A DNA stretch of 64,000 nucleotides from Bacillus sp. PAMC26568 (lineage in GTDB: Bacteria > Bacillota > Bacilli > Bacillales > Bacillaceae), in assembly GCF_014235785.1 (NCBI RefSeq), contig NZ_CP060137.1:930001-994000 (forward strand). The letters run 5' to 3'. The notes under the pieces are model-generated. The model did not search any database and was not told the DNA's origin. It worked only from the letters and a program-made list of their open reading frames with translations. Below, one piece after another: positions 25,805-33,803 of this stretch (within the stretch, counting starts at the first letter, position 1; each line of letters begins with the position of its first letter). The translations under genes were made by a program, and so were the position numbers.

Positions 25805-26707
25805 TTATTTTCGATATGAAAGCTCTGCAATCGCATCATGAAGATGGATCGATTCTTCATTGCGGCATTCGACTTTGAAAGCTGACACGAAATCAAGCTC
25901 GTATAGGTCTGCTGCAACCAATCGAACCATGTCTTCTACAAAGCGGGGATTTTCATACGCCTTTTCCGTCACCATTTTCTCATCAGGGCGTTTTAGGACA
26001 GGGTGAATCATAGCACTTGCATTCGTTTCAGCTGCAGCAAGCAATGCTTCTTTCCAATCTCGTGCCTCACGATAGTCTTCTGTAAATTCAACATCCATTG
26101 TAATAAAGCCACGCTGATTATGTGCGCTGTATTCGCTGATCTCTTTAGAACAAGGGCAAAGGGTAGTCACTGCGCATGTCAGCTTTGCACTCGAAGTAAA
26201 TCCCTTTCCTTCTATGTAGCTGATTTTCAAGTTTGCAGTGGCATGATTTAAGCCGGCAAGCTGTGAACTCGGACCTTTTCTTTCATAAAACCAAGGGAAC
26301 GTCACTTCAATTTCAGCATCTTTTTGTTTCAGACGTTCTGCGAGCTCTTTCGTAAAATCATAAAGTTCGTTTAGGGAGAGAGTAAATCCTCCGTTTAACC
26401 GGTATTTTTCAAGCTGCTCTGTAAAGCGGCTCATGTTTGTGCCCTTTGCTTCATATGAAATGGATGAAGTCATTTTAAACGATGCAACGGTTGCTTGTTC
26501 GTTTGGGCTTAATGATGAATGGATGTTAACTGGATATTTCACATTGCTGATTCCAACGGCATTTATATGAAATAAAAAATCTTTTTTTGAATTTTGCAGG
26601 TCAGGCATTTTGTCTTTTTCGGTTGGTTTTGTTTTTAAACCCGGTTCAACTGAGCCGAAGAGTCTGTGTCTCTCTTTTTTCGGCGGTAATGTAATATCTC
26701 TTTTCAT
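25805..26707 (-). CDS. folE2: FolE2, metal-flexible GTP cyclohydrolase (type IB)
   Basis: A 300-residue FolE2 (GCYH-IB) enzyme making dihydroneopterin triphosphate for folate. It can use metals other than zinc and so substitutes for zinc-dependent FolE. Motifs include KDFLFHINAVGISNVKYPV, TCAVTTLCPCSKEISEYSAHNQRG with the active-site Cys, FVEDMVRL and EESIHLHDAIAEL. ATG 26707 follows GAGAGGAG; upstream in-frame codons are not family-like. In B. subtilis the orthologue is in the Zur regulon, but I see no clear Zur box in 26708-26860. Confidence 0.93.
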   Translation of the reverse strand: MKRDITLPPKKERHRLFGSVEPGLKTKPTEKDKMPDLQNSKKDFLFHINAVGISNVKYPVNIHSSLSPNEQATVASFKMTSSISYEAKGTNMSRFTEQLEKYRLNGGFTLSLNELYDFTKELAERLKQKDAEIEVTFPWFYERKGPSSQLAGLNHATANLKISYIEGKGFTSSAKLTCAVTTLCPCSKEISEYSAHNQRGFITMDVEFTEDYREARDWKEALLAAAETNASAMIHPVLKRPDEKMVTEKAYENPRFVEDMVRLVAADLYELDFVSAFKVECRNEESIHLHDAIAELSYRK

Positions 26708-26917
26708 AGGTGTTCTCCTCTCAAGTGCCTCAATAATAGAGAGTATACTGTACAAAGATAGAAAACAGCAATGAAAAATGCTTTTAATAGTGATTAAGGC
26801 AGGTTTCACGGATGATTTGCAAATTATAAGCGCGAAATTTTCACTAATTTGCATAATCTCTGGACAACCCTCGTATGATATAATGCTAGAAGAAAAGAAT
26901 AGGATTGGAGTTTTAAG

Positions 26918-27925
26918 ATGAAAAAACCAGCCTCTTCTATTATGAAAGAGACATTTGCTCTTGCATTAATAGGATTGTTTATTTATCTTTTTATTTTCAT
27001 AGATTTCGGGGATTTTCAGATTGATGCCCCTAAAGCCTTTTTAAATTTAAACACGGTCTTTTTAAGCATTATTCTTGAGGCCATTCCCTTTATTTTGCTC
27101 GGGGTATTTGTCTCAGCCCTCATTCAATCGTTTGTCTCAGAAGAAATGATTCAGCGCTTTTTACCGAAAAATGCAATCATAGCCCTTTTTCCGGCAGCGC
27201 TGCTTGGAATTATCTTTCCTGTATGCGAATGTGCCATTGTTCCGATTGTAAGACGCTTAATTAAAAAAGGAATGCCGCTTCACGTTGGAATTGTCTTTTT
27301 AGTTGCTGCACCGATTCTAAATCCAGTTGTATTTGCTTCTACTTATTACGCTTTTCAATCTTCTAAAGAAATTGTTTATGGTCGAATGGGTTTAGCGTTT
27401 GTTGTGTCCATTCTGGTTGGATTCATCGTTTATCTTCTATTTAAAAACCGGGATCAGCTGAAATGGACAAGAGAAGAACTTGTTGGAAGAACAGCAGAAA
27501 CAGAACCTATTAAAGGTGTGAGCAAATGGAAGGAAACACTCTTCCATGCCAGTGATGAGTTTTTTGAAATGGGAAAATATCTGATTCTGGGCGCATTTAT
27601 TGCAAGTGTTTTTCAGACCTTCTTAGATCGTTCTTTATTGGCGGAACTGGGCTCAAGCGAGTTCTTATCACCTGCAATCATGATGGCGTTCGCATATATT
27701 TTATCCCTTTGTTCGGAGGCAGATGCTTTTGTGGCTGCTTCGTTTGGAGGCACGTTCACTGCAGGTTCCCTGCTGGCGTTCCTCGTGTATGGCCCGATGG
27801 TCGATCTGAAAAATACAATCATGCTGTTTGCTTTTTTCAGAGTGAAATTTGTGATGGCATTTATCGGAATTGTAACGGCGGTTGTTTATGTTTCCGTCTT
27901 GGTATACCAGCAATTTCTCTTATAA
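26918..27925 (+). CDS. ycgR: YcgR-like UPF0718/DUF318 permease
   Basis: A 335-residue membrane protein with about eight helices, related to the YraQ/DUF318 permeases. Conserved parts are ILEAIPFILLGVFVSALIQ, GIIFPVCECAIVPIVRRLIKKGMP with a CxC motif in a membrane loop, VAAPILNPVVFASTYYAF and SLCSEADAFVAASF. It always pairs with a YcgQ-type protein, which follows here after 19 bp. Substrate is unknown. Placement next to folE2 and the Zur-controlled genes hints at metal-related export or cofactor supply, but this is inference. Confidence 0.85.
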   Translation: MKKPASSIMKETFALALIGLFIYLFIFIDFGDFQIDAPKAFLNLNTVFLSIILEAIPFILLGVFVSALIQSFVSEEMIQRFLPKNAIIALFPAALLGIIFPVCECAIVPIVRRLIKKGMPLHVGIVFLVAAPILNPVVFASTYYAFQSSKEIVYGRMGLAFVVSILVGFIVYLLFKNRDQLKWTREELVGRTAETEPIKGVSKWKETLFHASDEFFEMGKYLILGAFIASVFQTFLDRSLLAELGSSEFLSPAIMMAFAYILSLCSEADAFVAASFGGTFTAGSLLAFLVYGPMVDLKNTIMLFAFFRVKFVMAFIGIVTAVVYVSVLVYQQFLL

Positions 27926-27944
27926 AGGAGGGAATCCTGAATCT

Positions 27945-28916
27945 ATGGAAAACCAAAGAGATTATCGTTTCCACTTATACTTGCGCGGGATCATCTTAAT
28001 GGGATTTACAATGCTCCTCTTTAAGCTGATTATTACAGGAGATATCCAAAACTTTATCGCACCTCGAATGCTGCCGTTCATCTATTTTGCGGTCATTACT
28101 TTTTTGCTCTTAGGTGTCGTTCAAATTTGGAGAAGCGGCAGTAAGAATGAAGAAGAATTGTATTGCAATTGCGGCTTTGATCATTCAGGAAAAAGTACAC
28201 CGATTCAGTCAATCATTATTTATTCATTCTTTATTTTCCCTGTCGTAACCGGCTTTGTTTTCCCGGATGTTGTCCTGGATAGCTCTATTGCGGCAAAACG
28301 AGGCTTTAAAACAGGTTTAACACAATCTCAAGAGACAGCCAAAAGTGAGGATGCTCCAATGGATGAGGAGCTTGCAGACCTCTATTTGCAGGATCCTGAT
28401 GAATACATGAAACAGCTTGAAGAACGTGTTGAGGAAAAATCAGAATCACCAGAATCAAGCCCTGATGTCCCGCTTGAACATCCTGAAGGCTTCCAAATTC
28501 AAGCACCGCCAGAAGGGTATTATGAAGAGCTGGAAGCAGATATGCTAAAAAGTGACAAAATCGTTTTAACTGAAAAGAATTACATTGCCATGACGAATAT
28601 CATGGATAAAAACCCTGAAAAATTTGCTGGCAAAAAAGTAGAAATGTTCGGATTTGTATACAGAGAAGATGATTTTGAACAAGATCAGTTTGTTGTAGCA
28701 AGATTTGGGTTATCCTGCTGTGTCGCAGATGCCTCTGTATATGGAACACTCGCTTCCATTGCGGATGGAGAAAAATATAAGCAGGATGAGTGGGTTAAAG
28801 TCAGCGGAGTTATCAAAAGTGTGAACTATCAAGACTGGGTTCTTCCAAATGTTGAGATCCAATCGATTGAAAAGATCGAGCAGCCTAAGGAACCTTATGT
28901 ATATGAACAATATTGA
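27945..28916 (+). CDS. ycgQ: YcgQ-like TIGR03943/DUF1980 membrane protein
   Basis: A 323-residue protein. Residues 1-110 have about four hydrophobic helices with an LYCNCGFDHSG loop (CxC). A Glu/Pro-rich linker (about 130-190) precedes an OB-like C-terminal domain (KNPEKFAGKKVEMFGFVYREDDFEQDQFVVARFGLSCCVADASVYG), as in TIGR03943. ATG 27945 has AAAGGAGGG 12 nt upstream. The upstream in-frame codons overlap ycgR in another frame and are not family-like. It is the partner of YcgR; function is unknown. Confidence 0.85.
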   Translation: MENQRDYRFHLYLRGIILMGFTMLLFKLIITGDIQNFIAPRMLPFIYFAVITFLLLGVVQIWRSGSKNEEELYCNCGFDHSGKSTPIQSIIIYSFFIFPVVTGFVFPDVVLDSSIAAKRGFKTGLTQSQETAKSEDAPMDEELADLYLQDPDEYMKQLEERVEEKSESPESSPDVPLEHPEGFQIQAPPEGYYEELEADMLKSDKIVLTEKNYIAMTNIMDKNPEKFAGKKVEMFGFVYREDDFEQDQFVVARFGLSCCVADASVYGTLASIADGEKYKQDEWVKVSGVIKSVNYQDWVLPNVEIQSIEKIEQPKEPYVYEQY

Positions 28917-28924
28917 TAAATTAC

Positions 28925-28964
28925 AAAAAAGCTTGCCGGGTATTCTATTTCCGGCAAGCTTTTA
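28925..28964. terminator. Bidirectional terminator between ycgQ and protease gene
   Basis: AAAAAGCTTGCCGG/CCGGCAAGCTTTT perfect stem with A/T tails, between convergent genes. Confidence 0.85.
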
Positions 28965-28965
28965 T

Positions 28966-30318
28966 TTATTTTAGGGCATTCACAGCGTTTATTAATCCAT
29001 GTCCTGATTGACCGTCGTATCCATTTTTAAACAAATCAACTGAAGAAGTTTGAATGATATGCTTTATCTTTGATGGAGAAAGCTGATCTTTTCCATGCTT
29101 TGCAATTATTACCCCAGCAAGAGCAGCTACTTTCGGTGCTGCCATTGATGTTCCGCCTTTATAGCCATAACCTCCTGGAACAGTGCTTAAGCATAAGTAA
29201 CTATTATCTCTGCCTGTCCCATTGGCAGGGTTATAGTTTGGTCCTAAATCACCGCCTGGCGCAATGACGTCAATTTTACCAACTCCGTAGTTTGAATAGA
29301 AAGCTAAGTTTTTATGCTGACCTCCAGCTGAAACTCGAATCATATTTTGGCTGCTAGGGCTTCTGTGAGTTGCTCCATTGTCTTCACCCGACAGTTTTCC
29401 TGGACTGCTGATATCAACTGCGTTGTTTCCGGCTGAACCCACAACCGTTACGCCTTTTTGAATAGCATACTTAATCGCACGGTTAAAGAGATGAACATCA
29501 GCTACGATGTCTTTTGTGGCAAACTCAGGATTTTGATACCAGTCATATCCACCCAAAGACATGTTCACTACATCTACGTTATCATCAGCAGCAGTCATAA
29601 GAGCTTCAGCGATATGAGCGGTTTCTGCTCCGCCAGTTGCACCAAAAACACGGTATGAAGCTACTTTTAAATCAGGGCCAACTCCCATTGTTCTTCCTTT
29701 AGCAGCTATAGATCCTGCTACATGTGTTCCATGTCCATTTTCATCTTTAGGATCTGCAATACCCGGCACAAATGATTTTCCATAAGCATAATTTTCTTTT
29801 AGATCAGGGTGAGTATAATCAATGCCAGTATCAATGACCCCTACTACAATATTCTCTCCTGAAGCTGTTTTTCCAGTACCCCCGGCAAGCTTCCATGAGT
29901 CACCATTGTTTGTAACCTGCTTAATATCCCATTGAAGCTGCTCATATAAATCAGCTGTTGCTGCTTCAGCCTCTTGATAGGAAATTGCAGCTTCAGCTGC
30001 TGGAGTTTCCGGGTATAAAGTGTTCTGTATGCCCGCTTCTGTAATTTGGGAGGATTTTTTTACTTCTTTAAGAAAATCAGGATTGGCAGAAGTAACCTCA
30101 ACTGCTCCTACCTTTTCTAGTGTATTGTTGATTTTTCCGCCAGCTTTTTTTACTAATTCATCATATCCAGATGGTAAATTGGTCTCGTTTTTGAAAATAA
30201 CGATGTATTTTTTTTCAAGAGTTTCAGCTTGTCCTGTTGGTGCACTGCTGCTGAAAACAGCAGAAGTGAGTAGTACAGCACTTAATACCCCAGCATATAG
30301 TCCTTTTTTAACAATCAT
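28966..30318 (-). CDS. Secreted subtilisin-family (S8) serine protease
   Basis: A 450-residue preproenzyme. The signal peptide (KKGLYAGVLSAVLLTSAVFSSSAPTGQA) is followed by an inhibitor-I9-like propeptide (KYIVIFKNETNLPSGYDELV...VGAVEVTSANPDFL) and the catalytic domain. Catalytic residues are in GVIDTGIDYTHPDL (Asp), NGHGTHVAG (His), GSAGNN (oxyanion Asn) and GTSMAAPKVA (Ser). It should act extracellularly. AAGGAGG lies 9 nt before ATG 30318. The region 30319-30590 upstream is AT-rich with no evident gene. Which subtilisin subgroup it belongs to cannot be settled here. Confidence 0.9.
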   Translation of the reverse strand: MIVKKGLYAGVLSAVLLTSAVFSSSAPTGQAETLEKKYIVIFKNETNLPSGYDELVKKAGGKINNTLEKVGAVEVTSANPDFLKEVKKSSQITEAGIQNTLYPETPAAEAAISYQEAEAATADLYEQLQWDIKQVTNNGDSWKLAGGTGKTASGENIVVGVIDTGIDYTHPDLKENYAYGKSFVPGIADPKDENGHGTHVAGSIAAKGRTMGVGPDLKVASYRVFGATGGAETAHIAEALMTAADDNVDVVNMSLGGYDWYQNPEFATKDIVADVHLFNRAIKYAIQKGVTVVGSAGNNAVDISSPGKLSGEDNGATHRSPSSQNMIRVSAGGQHKNLAFYSNYGVGKIDVIAPGGDLGPNYNPANGTGRDNSYLCLSTVPGGYGYKGGTSMAAPKVAALAGVIIAKHGKDQLSPSKIKHIIQTSSVDLFKNGYDGQSGHGLINAVNALK

Positions 30319-30591
30319 TATGTATAACCTCCTTAATTTTCTTAATTTTCATTATATTATAAAAAATACTTCAAAAATGAATATATTTCGTCAACATTCA
30401 CACTGTTACTGATATATAGCATGTCTTTAGATTCAGTACCAATGAATGTTTTACAATTATTGAAAAATCATAAAGACTATTTGTACACTTAATTGACTGT
30501 TCATATCTTCATATAACAGATAAATTTGTCGAAAGTATAATACAATTAACACACTTACCTCTTTGATAAGAACACAAAAGTTGATTGAAAA

Positions 30592-30613
30592 AACACCTGA
30601 ATTTTCAGGTGTT
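30592..30613 (-). terminator. ytzI terminator
   Basis: AACACCTGAA/TTCAGGTGTT perfect stem, followed on the minus strand by a T run; it begins at the ytzI stop. Confidence 0.8.
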
Positions 30614-30783
30614 CACTTTTCCTCTTCACTTTTATTTCGATAGTTATCTGAATCCTCATTTTGATTGCTGTTATGAAGAGGATCAATCTTATGTTCGTAT
30701 TTATATGCTTTAGATGTTGTTAAAACACTAAGCAAAAGCACAACAATAACAATAATGATGCAAATGATAAAAACAAAAATCAT
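30613..30783 (-). CDS. ytzI: YtzI-like small membrane protein
   Basis: A 56-residue protein. Residues 2-21 are a single very hydrophobic helix (MIFVFIICIIIVIVVLLLSV). A soluble polar tail follows, TTSKAYKYEHKIDPLHNSNQ, ending NYRNKSEEEK, so it is a single-pass membrane protein. It resembles B. subtilis YtzI, also next to dps. GGGGGAGG lies before ATG 30783. It diverges from dps. Function is unknown. Confidence 0.75.
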   Translation of the reverse strand: MIFVFIICIIIVIVVLLLSVLTTSKAYKYEHKIDPLHNSNQNEDSDNYRNKSEEEK

Positions 30784-30838
30784 ATGGAAGCCTCCCCCTA
30801 TATGTTTATCATTTTAACAGAAAATCCCCTTAGACCGT

Positions 30839-30864
30839 GTTTTATTTTTCGGCAATAAGGGTAA
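30839..30864 (+). promoter_or_regulatory. Sigma-B-type promoter of dps
   Basis: GTTTTA (30839-30844), 14-bp spacer, GGGTAA (30859-30864) matches the sigma-B consensus GTTTAA-N13/14-GGGTAT and lies 30 bp before dps, a sigma-B target in B. subtilis. Confidence 0.65.
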
Positions 30865-30893
30865 TTTACTAATACATAAGGAGGAGATTAAGG

Positions 30894-31334
30894 ATGTCAG
30901 AAAAATTAGTGCAAACCGTTAATAAACAAGTAGCGAACTGGACTGTTTTATATGAGAAATTACATAATTACCATTGGTATGTGAAAGGTCAAAATTTCTT
31001 TACGCTTCATGAAAAGTTTGAAGAGCTGTATAATGAGGCTCACCTCCATATTGATGAGCTTGCAGAACGTTTGCTCGCACTTGAGGGGGCACCTGTCGCA
31101 ACGTTGAAAGAGTGTCTTGAACTTTCAACTATAAGCGAAGCAGAAGGTAAGGAAACAGCGGAGCAAATGGTAAAAACCGTTTATGATGATTTCTCAAAAC
31201 TTGCTGATGAATTGAAAGAAGGCATGGAACTGGCTGATGAAGTTGGCGATGAGACGACAGGCGATATGCTGCTTGCGATTCATCAAAGCTTAGAAAAGCA
31301 TAACTGGATGCTAAAATCTTTCTTAGGAAAATAA
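30894..31334 (+). CDS. dps: Dps-family ferritin-like DNA-protection protein
   Basis: A 146-residue Dps/MrgA protein that stores iron using peroxide and shields DNA. Ferroxidase residues are in [41 protein letters not shown] (His, His, Asp, Glu). The four-helix pattern and length are typical. AAGGAGGAG precedes ATG 30894. The sigma-B-like promoter suggests expression in general stress and stationary phase, as for B. subtilis Dps rather than PerR-controlled MrgA. Confidence 0.92.
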   Translation: MSEKLVQTVNKQVANWTVLYEKLHNYHWYVKGQNFFTLHEKFEELYNEAHLHIDELAERLLALEGAPVATLKECLELSTISEAEGKETAEQMVKTVYDDFSKLADELKEGMELADEVGDETTGDMLLAIHQSLEKHNWMLKSFLGK

Positions 31335-31429
31335 AGGCTGCCTGATAGCAGTTTTTTTCTTTATTGGATAAATAGTCTTATTCAGCTTTTACTGAAGTTG
31401 CCGAAAATAGGAGTGAGAGGAGGGTGAAC

Positions 31430-31630
31430 ATGACACTGAGTTCAGGTCACGGCTGGCCAAGTCAGTCAGCTTCAGCAAACATTAAGCATGAATCTTCTGC
31501 AAAGCCAAATAGCCACGCAGACAGCACATGTGACAGTTTTGATGGAGGATTTCACACAGGCACAGGCTTCACTTCCAAGTCATCCATCTCTTGGCAGCAA
31601 AATCGATGTGAAGATTTAAGCAGCATATAA
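31430..31630 (+). CDS. Unknown Ser/His-rich 66-aa protein
   Basis: A small reading frame with a strong AGAGGAGGGTG site just before ATG 31430 and a terminator right after the stop. The product is polar, about one-quarter Ser, with scattered His and two Cys (SSGHGWPSQSASANIKHESS...FHTGTGFTSKSSISWQQNRC). It has no hydrophobic segment and looks unstructured. I recognise no family. The signals before and after the frame are the main support. It could be a small spore-associated protein, but nothing specific shows that. Confidence 0.5.
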   Translation: MTLSSGHGWPSQSASANIKHESSAKPNSHADSTCDSFDGGFHTGTGFTSKSSISWQQNRCEDLSSI

Positions 31631-31661
31631 GGCCGGTCCATTGAAAATGGATTGGCCTTTT
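31630..31661 (+). terminator. Terminator after the 66-aa gene
   Basis: AAGGCC(GG)TCCATT-GAAA-ATGGA(TT)GGCCTTTT, a stem with an internal mismatch and a T tail. The 31662-31873 gap holds only a 31-codon frame of doubtful status. Confidence 0.7.
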
Positions 31662-31873
31662 ATGTCAGGTGATACTTAATATGGATTGCTTTTACACGTT
31701 ACCCGAAGCTGTTCATATTTCTGAACTGAACATGAAAGTCGAGCTCCCCTTTTGGCAGTTTTTAATAGTGATCTAAAACTTATCCAGCAATTTTTTAAAA
31801 CATGACAGCCGAATAATTTGTTCATTTATGGGAAAAAAATAAACAATGGACAAGTAAAGGGGCGCTTAGAGAA

Positions 31874-32206
31874 ATGTCAGACACGAAACAAACTTATTAT
31901 GTAACCGTAGCGAATGGAGAAATCTCACAGCTGAGCACTGCTGCACCTTGGGATTATAAAATTGAGGCGACAGAAGAAGAAATAACAACATTAAGAGAGT
32001 ATTTCGATCAAGTGTATTCTTCAGATTGGCAAGGATTTTACAGAGCTCATGTTCCGTATTTAGAATATCACTATGACAGACAAAATGATGCGGTGGATCA
32101 AACCAATATCAAGATTTTTGAAATGATTTATCAGCTTGGGGATGAAGAGGCAAAAAATCACATTCGCTCTCAGGGAATACTAAAAAGCATCGAAGAACAA
32201 CAATAG
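31874..32206 (+). CDS. Conserved hypothetical 110-aa protein
   Basis: A soluble acidic protein (YYVTVANGEISQLSTAAPWDYKIEATEEEITTLREYFDQVYSSDWQGFYRAHVPYLEYHYDRQNDAVDQ...). The aromatic-rich centre with RAHVPYLEYHYDR is a well-defined block; I recall similar hypothetical Bacillus proteins but no established function. No signal peptide, membrane helix or metal motif is obvious. ATG 31874 is preceded by GGGGCG, a weak site. It ends 66 bp before ytkD in the same direction and may be cotranscribed. Confidence 0.7.
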   Translation: MSDTKQTYYVTVANGEISQLSTAAPWDYKIEATEEEITTLREYFDQVYSSDWQGFYRAHVPYLEYHYDRQNDAVDQTNIKIFEMIYQLGDEEAKNHIRSQGILKSIEEQQ

Positions 32207-32272
32207 GTCTTATGCAATCTCTTTCATTGTGATAAGATTTTTATGGACACATAGAAATTGAGGGATAGAAAA

Positions 32273-32743
32273 ATGTTTCGATTTAAAGATTATTATCACA
32301 ATGAAGTTCATTTATCTTTTGAAGATTATCCTTTTTCAAAGGATCCTAAGCACGTTTGGGTCATTTGCAGATATAAAGACAAATGGCTGCTAACAATTCA
32401 TAGTGATCGAGGCTATGAATTTCCCGGAGGCAAAGTCGAACATTCCGAAAATGCGGATGATGCCGCCATAAGAGAAGTTAAAGAAGAAACAGGCGGAAGT
32501 GTCGGCAAGTTAACGTACATAGGTCAGTATAAGGTTCTTGGAAAAGAAAAAACGATTATCAAGAATATCTATTTTGCAGAAATTGATAAGATTATCCCGC
32601 AAACAGACTACTTAGAAACAAACGGGCCCATTCTGCTAGAATCTCTGCCGCCAGACATTCAAAGAAACAGGAAGTTTAGCTTTATCATGAAAGATGATGT
32701 ACTCGTTAGAAGTTTGGAAAAAGTATTAGAAGAATATATTTAA
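32273..32743 (+). CDS. ytkD: YtkD, Nudix nucleoside triphosphatase
   Basis: A 156-residue Nudix hydrolase. The Nudix box is GGKVEHSENADDAAIREVKEETGG with the REVKEE catalytic core. B. subtilis YtkD hydrolyses nucleoside triphosphates including oxidised guanine nucleotides and limits mutation. The flanking segments FRFKDYYHNEVHLSFEDYPFS and FSFIMKDDVLVRSLEKVLEEYI match the YtkD subgroup. ATG 32273 is chosen because GAGGGA is 7 nt upstream; the in-frame TTG 32258 precedes that site. Confidence 0.9.
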   Translation: MFRFKDYYHNEVHLSFEDYPFSKDPKHVWVICRYKDKWLLTIHSDRGYEFPGGKVEHSENADDAAIREVKEETGGSVGKLTYIGQYKVLGKEKTIIKNIYFAEIDKIIPQTDYLETNGPILLESLPPDIQRNRKFSFIMKDDVLVRSLEKVLEEYI

Positions 32744-32874
32744 GTGAATTCCGGCAAATGATGCTGGGATTTTTTTTTGATATATAAAGGCAGATTTCAT
32801 AGTTTTCGTTTTGTGCAGTTGCAGGGACTCAGAAGAGCACTCCTTCTTTGACAGGGATAGCGGGAATTCATTGG

Positions 32875-32973
32875 ATTGACCGCTTGGCCACATTTCTGGC
32901 CGCTAGGGACTAATTTCTGACCGTTCACTCCAGTTTCTGACCGCTCAGCTTCGTTTGTGACCGTTCAGACAAT
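32875..32973. repeat. 20-bp degenerate tandem repeat
   Basis: Five units of about 20 bp based on TTTCTGACCGTTCAnnnnnn (starts near 32875, 32893, 32914, 32934, 32954). The GACCG core is retained in four units and is GGCCG in one. It lies in the otherwise empty 410-bp gap after ytkD. Confidence 0.75.
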
Positions 32974-33155
32974 TTTTGTCAGATTTCCATATTCAGTACG
33001 GAACGCTGTGTTCAATAGAACGCACTAAATACGATTGAATCAGCAATGTTTTAGAATAGTGCATAAAAATAAAACCTTTATTATGGTAAATATAGTAATA
33101 TTATAAGAGGAAGAAAAAGGCAGACTGAATTTTCTATAAACAAAGGGGATTTTTT

Positions 33156-33704
33156 ATGACACACAGTGAACCGAGATATATTTGGATAGCGATTGCACTT
33201 TTATTAGTCATTTCAAGTTTTTTTGTTATCCTGATAGTTCCGTATACGCTGCATAATATTCTATTTTATACAGCTAACACGGCAATGATTCAAACACCTA
33301 AGCTTGTCCTGTACATGTACGGAATATCGATGGGAATTATGGCGATCGCCTGTTTCGTGATGTATTTGAATCAGAAGAAATTATGGAAGTTTGCGCTGCC
33401 GCTTTTTATTGCTGGAATGGCTGGAATTGCTCTCGGAACAGATCATTATAAAGTTGTGACTTACGATGAAATCAAGTTCAGCAAACCATGGTCGTTTACA
33501 GAAGAGAGCTACAAGTGGGATGAGGTAGAGCAAATCATTACTGAGAAATCAGAGGATAAAAGTGTTCGTTGGCAAGTGAAAATGTTTTTTAAGGATGGGG
33601 AAGAACTTGTTTTTGTCCGCGACAGAAACTTCAATAATAGCCACAGTAATTTTTATTCAGCGGCAAAAATAAACAAGGTGCCTTATAAAGGAATCAATGA
33701 TTAG
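33156..33704 (+). CDS. Unknown membrane protein, 182 aa
   Basis: Three hydrophobic segments lie in the first 95 residues (IAIALLLVISSFFVILIV, LVLYMYGISMGIMAIACFV, FALPLFIAGMAGIALG). A soluble beta-rich C-terminal domain follows (KVVTYDEIKFSKPWSFTEESYKWDEVEQIITEKSEDKSVRWQVKMFFKDGEELVFVRD). The tail resembles PH-like domains of small Bacillus membrane proteins. AAAGGGG precedes ATG 33156. I recognise no named family. It stands alone, followed by a strong terminator. Confidence 0.75.
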   Translation: MTHSEPRYIWIAIALLLVISSFFVILIVPYTLHNILFYTANTAMIQTPKLVLYMYGISMGIMAIACFVMYLNQKKLWKFALPLFIAGMAGIALGTDHYKVVTYDEIKFSKPWSFTEESYKWDEVEQIITEKSEDKSVRWQVKMFFKDGEELVFVRDRNFNNSHSNFYSAAKINKVPYKGIND

Positions 33705-33759
33705 TCAAAAAGCGATAGACTCAGAGGATTTTCTTCTAGCTGTAGAAACGGATATAAAC

Positions 33760-33796
33760 ACAAAAAAAGCTTTCGAAAATCGAAAGCCTTTTTTGC
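33760..33796. terminator. Bidirectional terminator before ispA
   Basis: AAAAAGCTTTCGA-AAA-TCGAAAGCCTTTTTT, between convergent genes. Confidence 0.85.
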
Positions 33797-33803
33797 ATAA
33801 TAT

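Noticed and set aside
31681..31776. 31-codon frame (MDCFYTLPEAVHIS...) with an AGGTG upstream
   Set aside because: Too short, weak site and no supporting context; left as doubtful.
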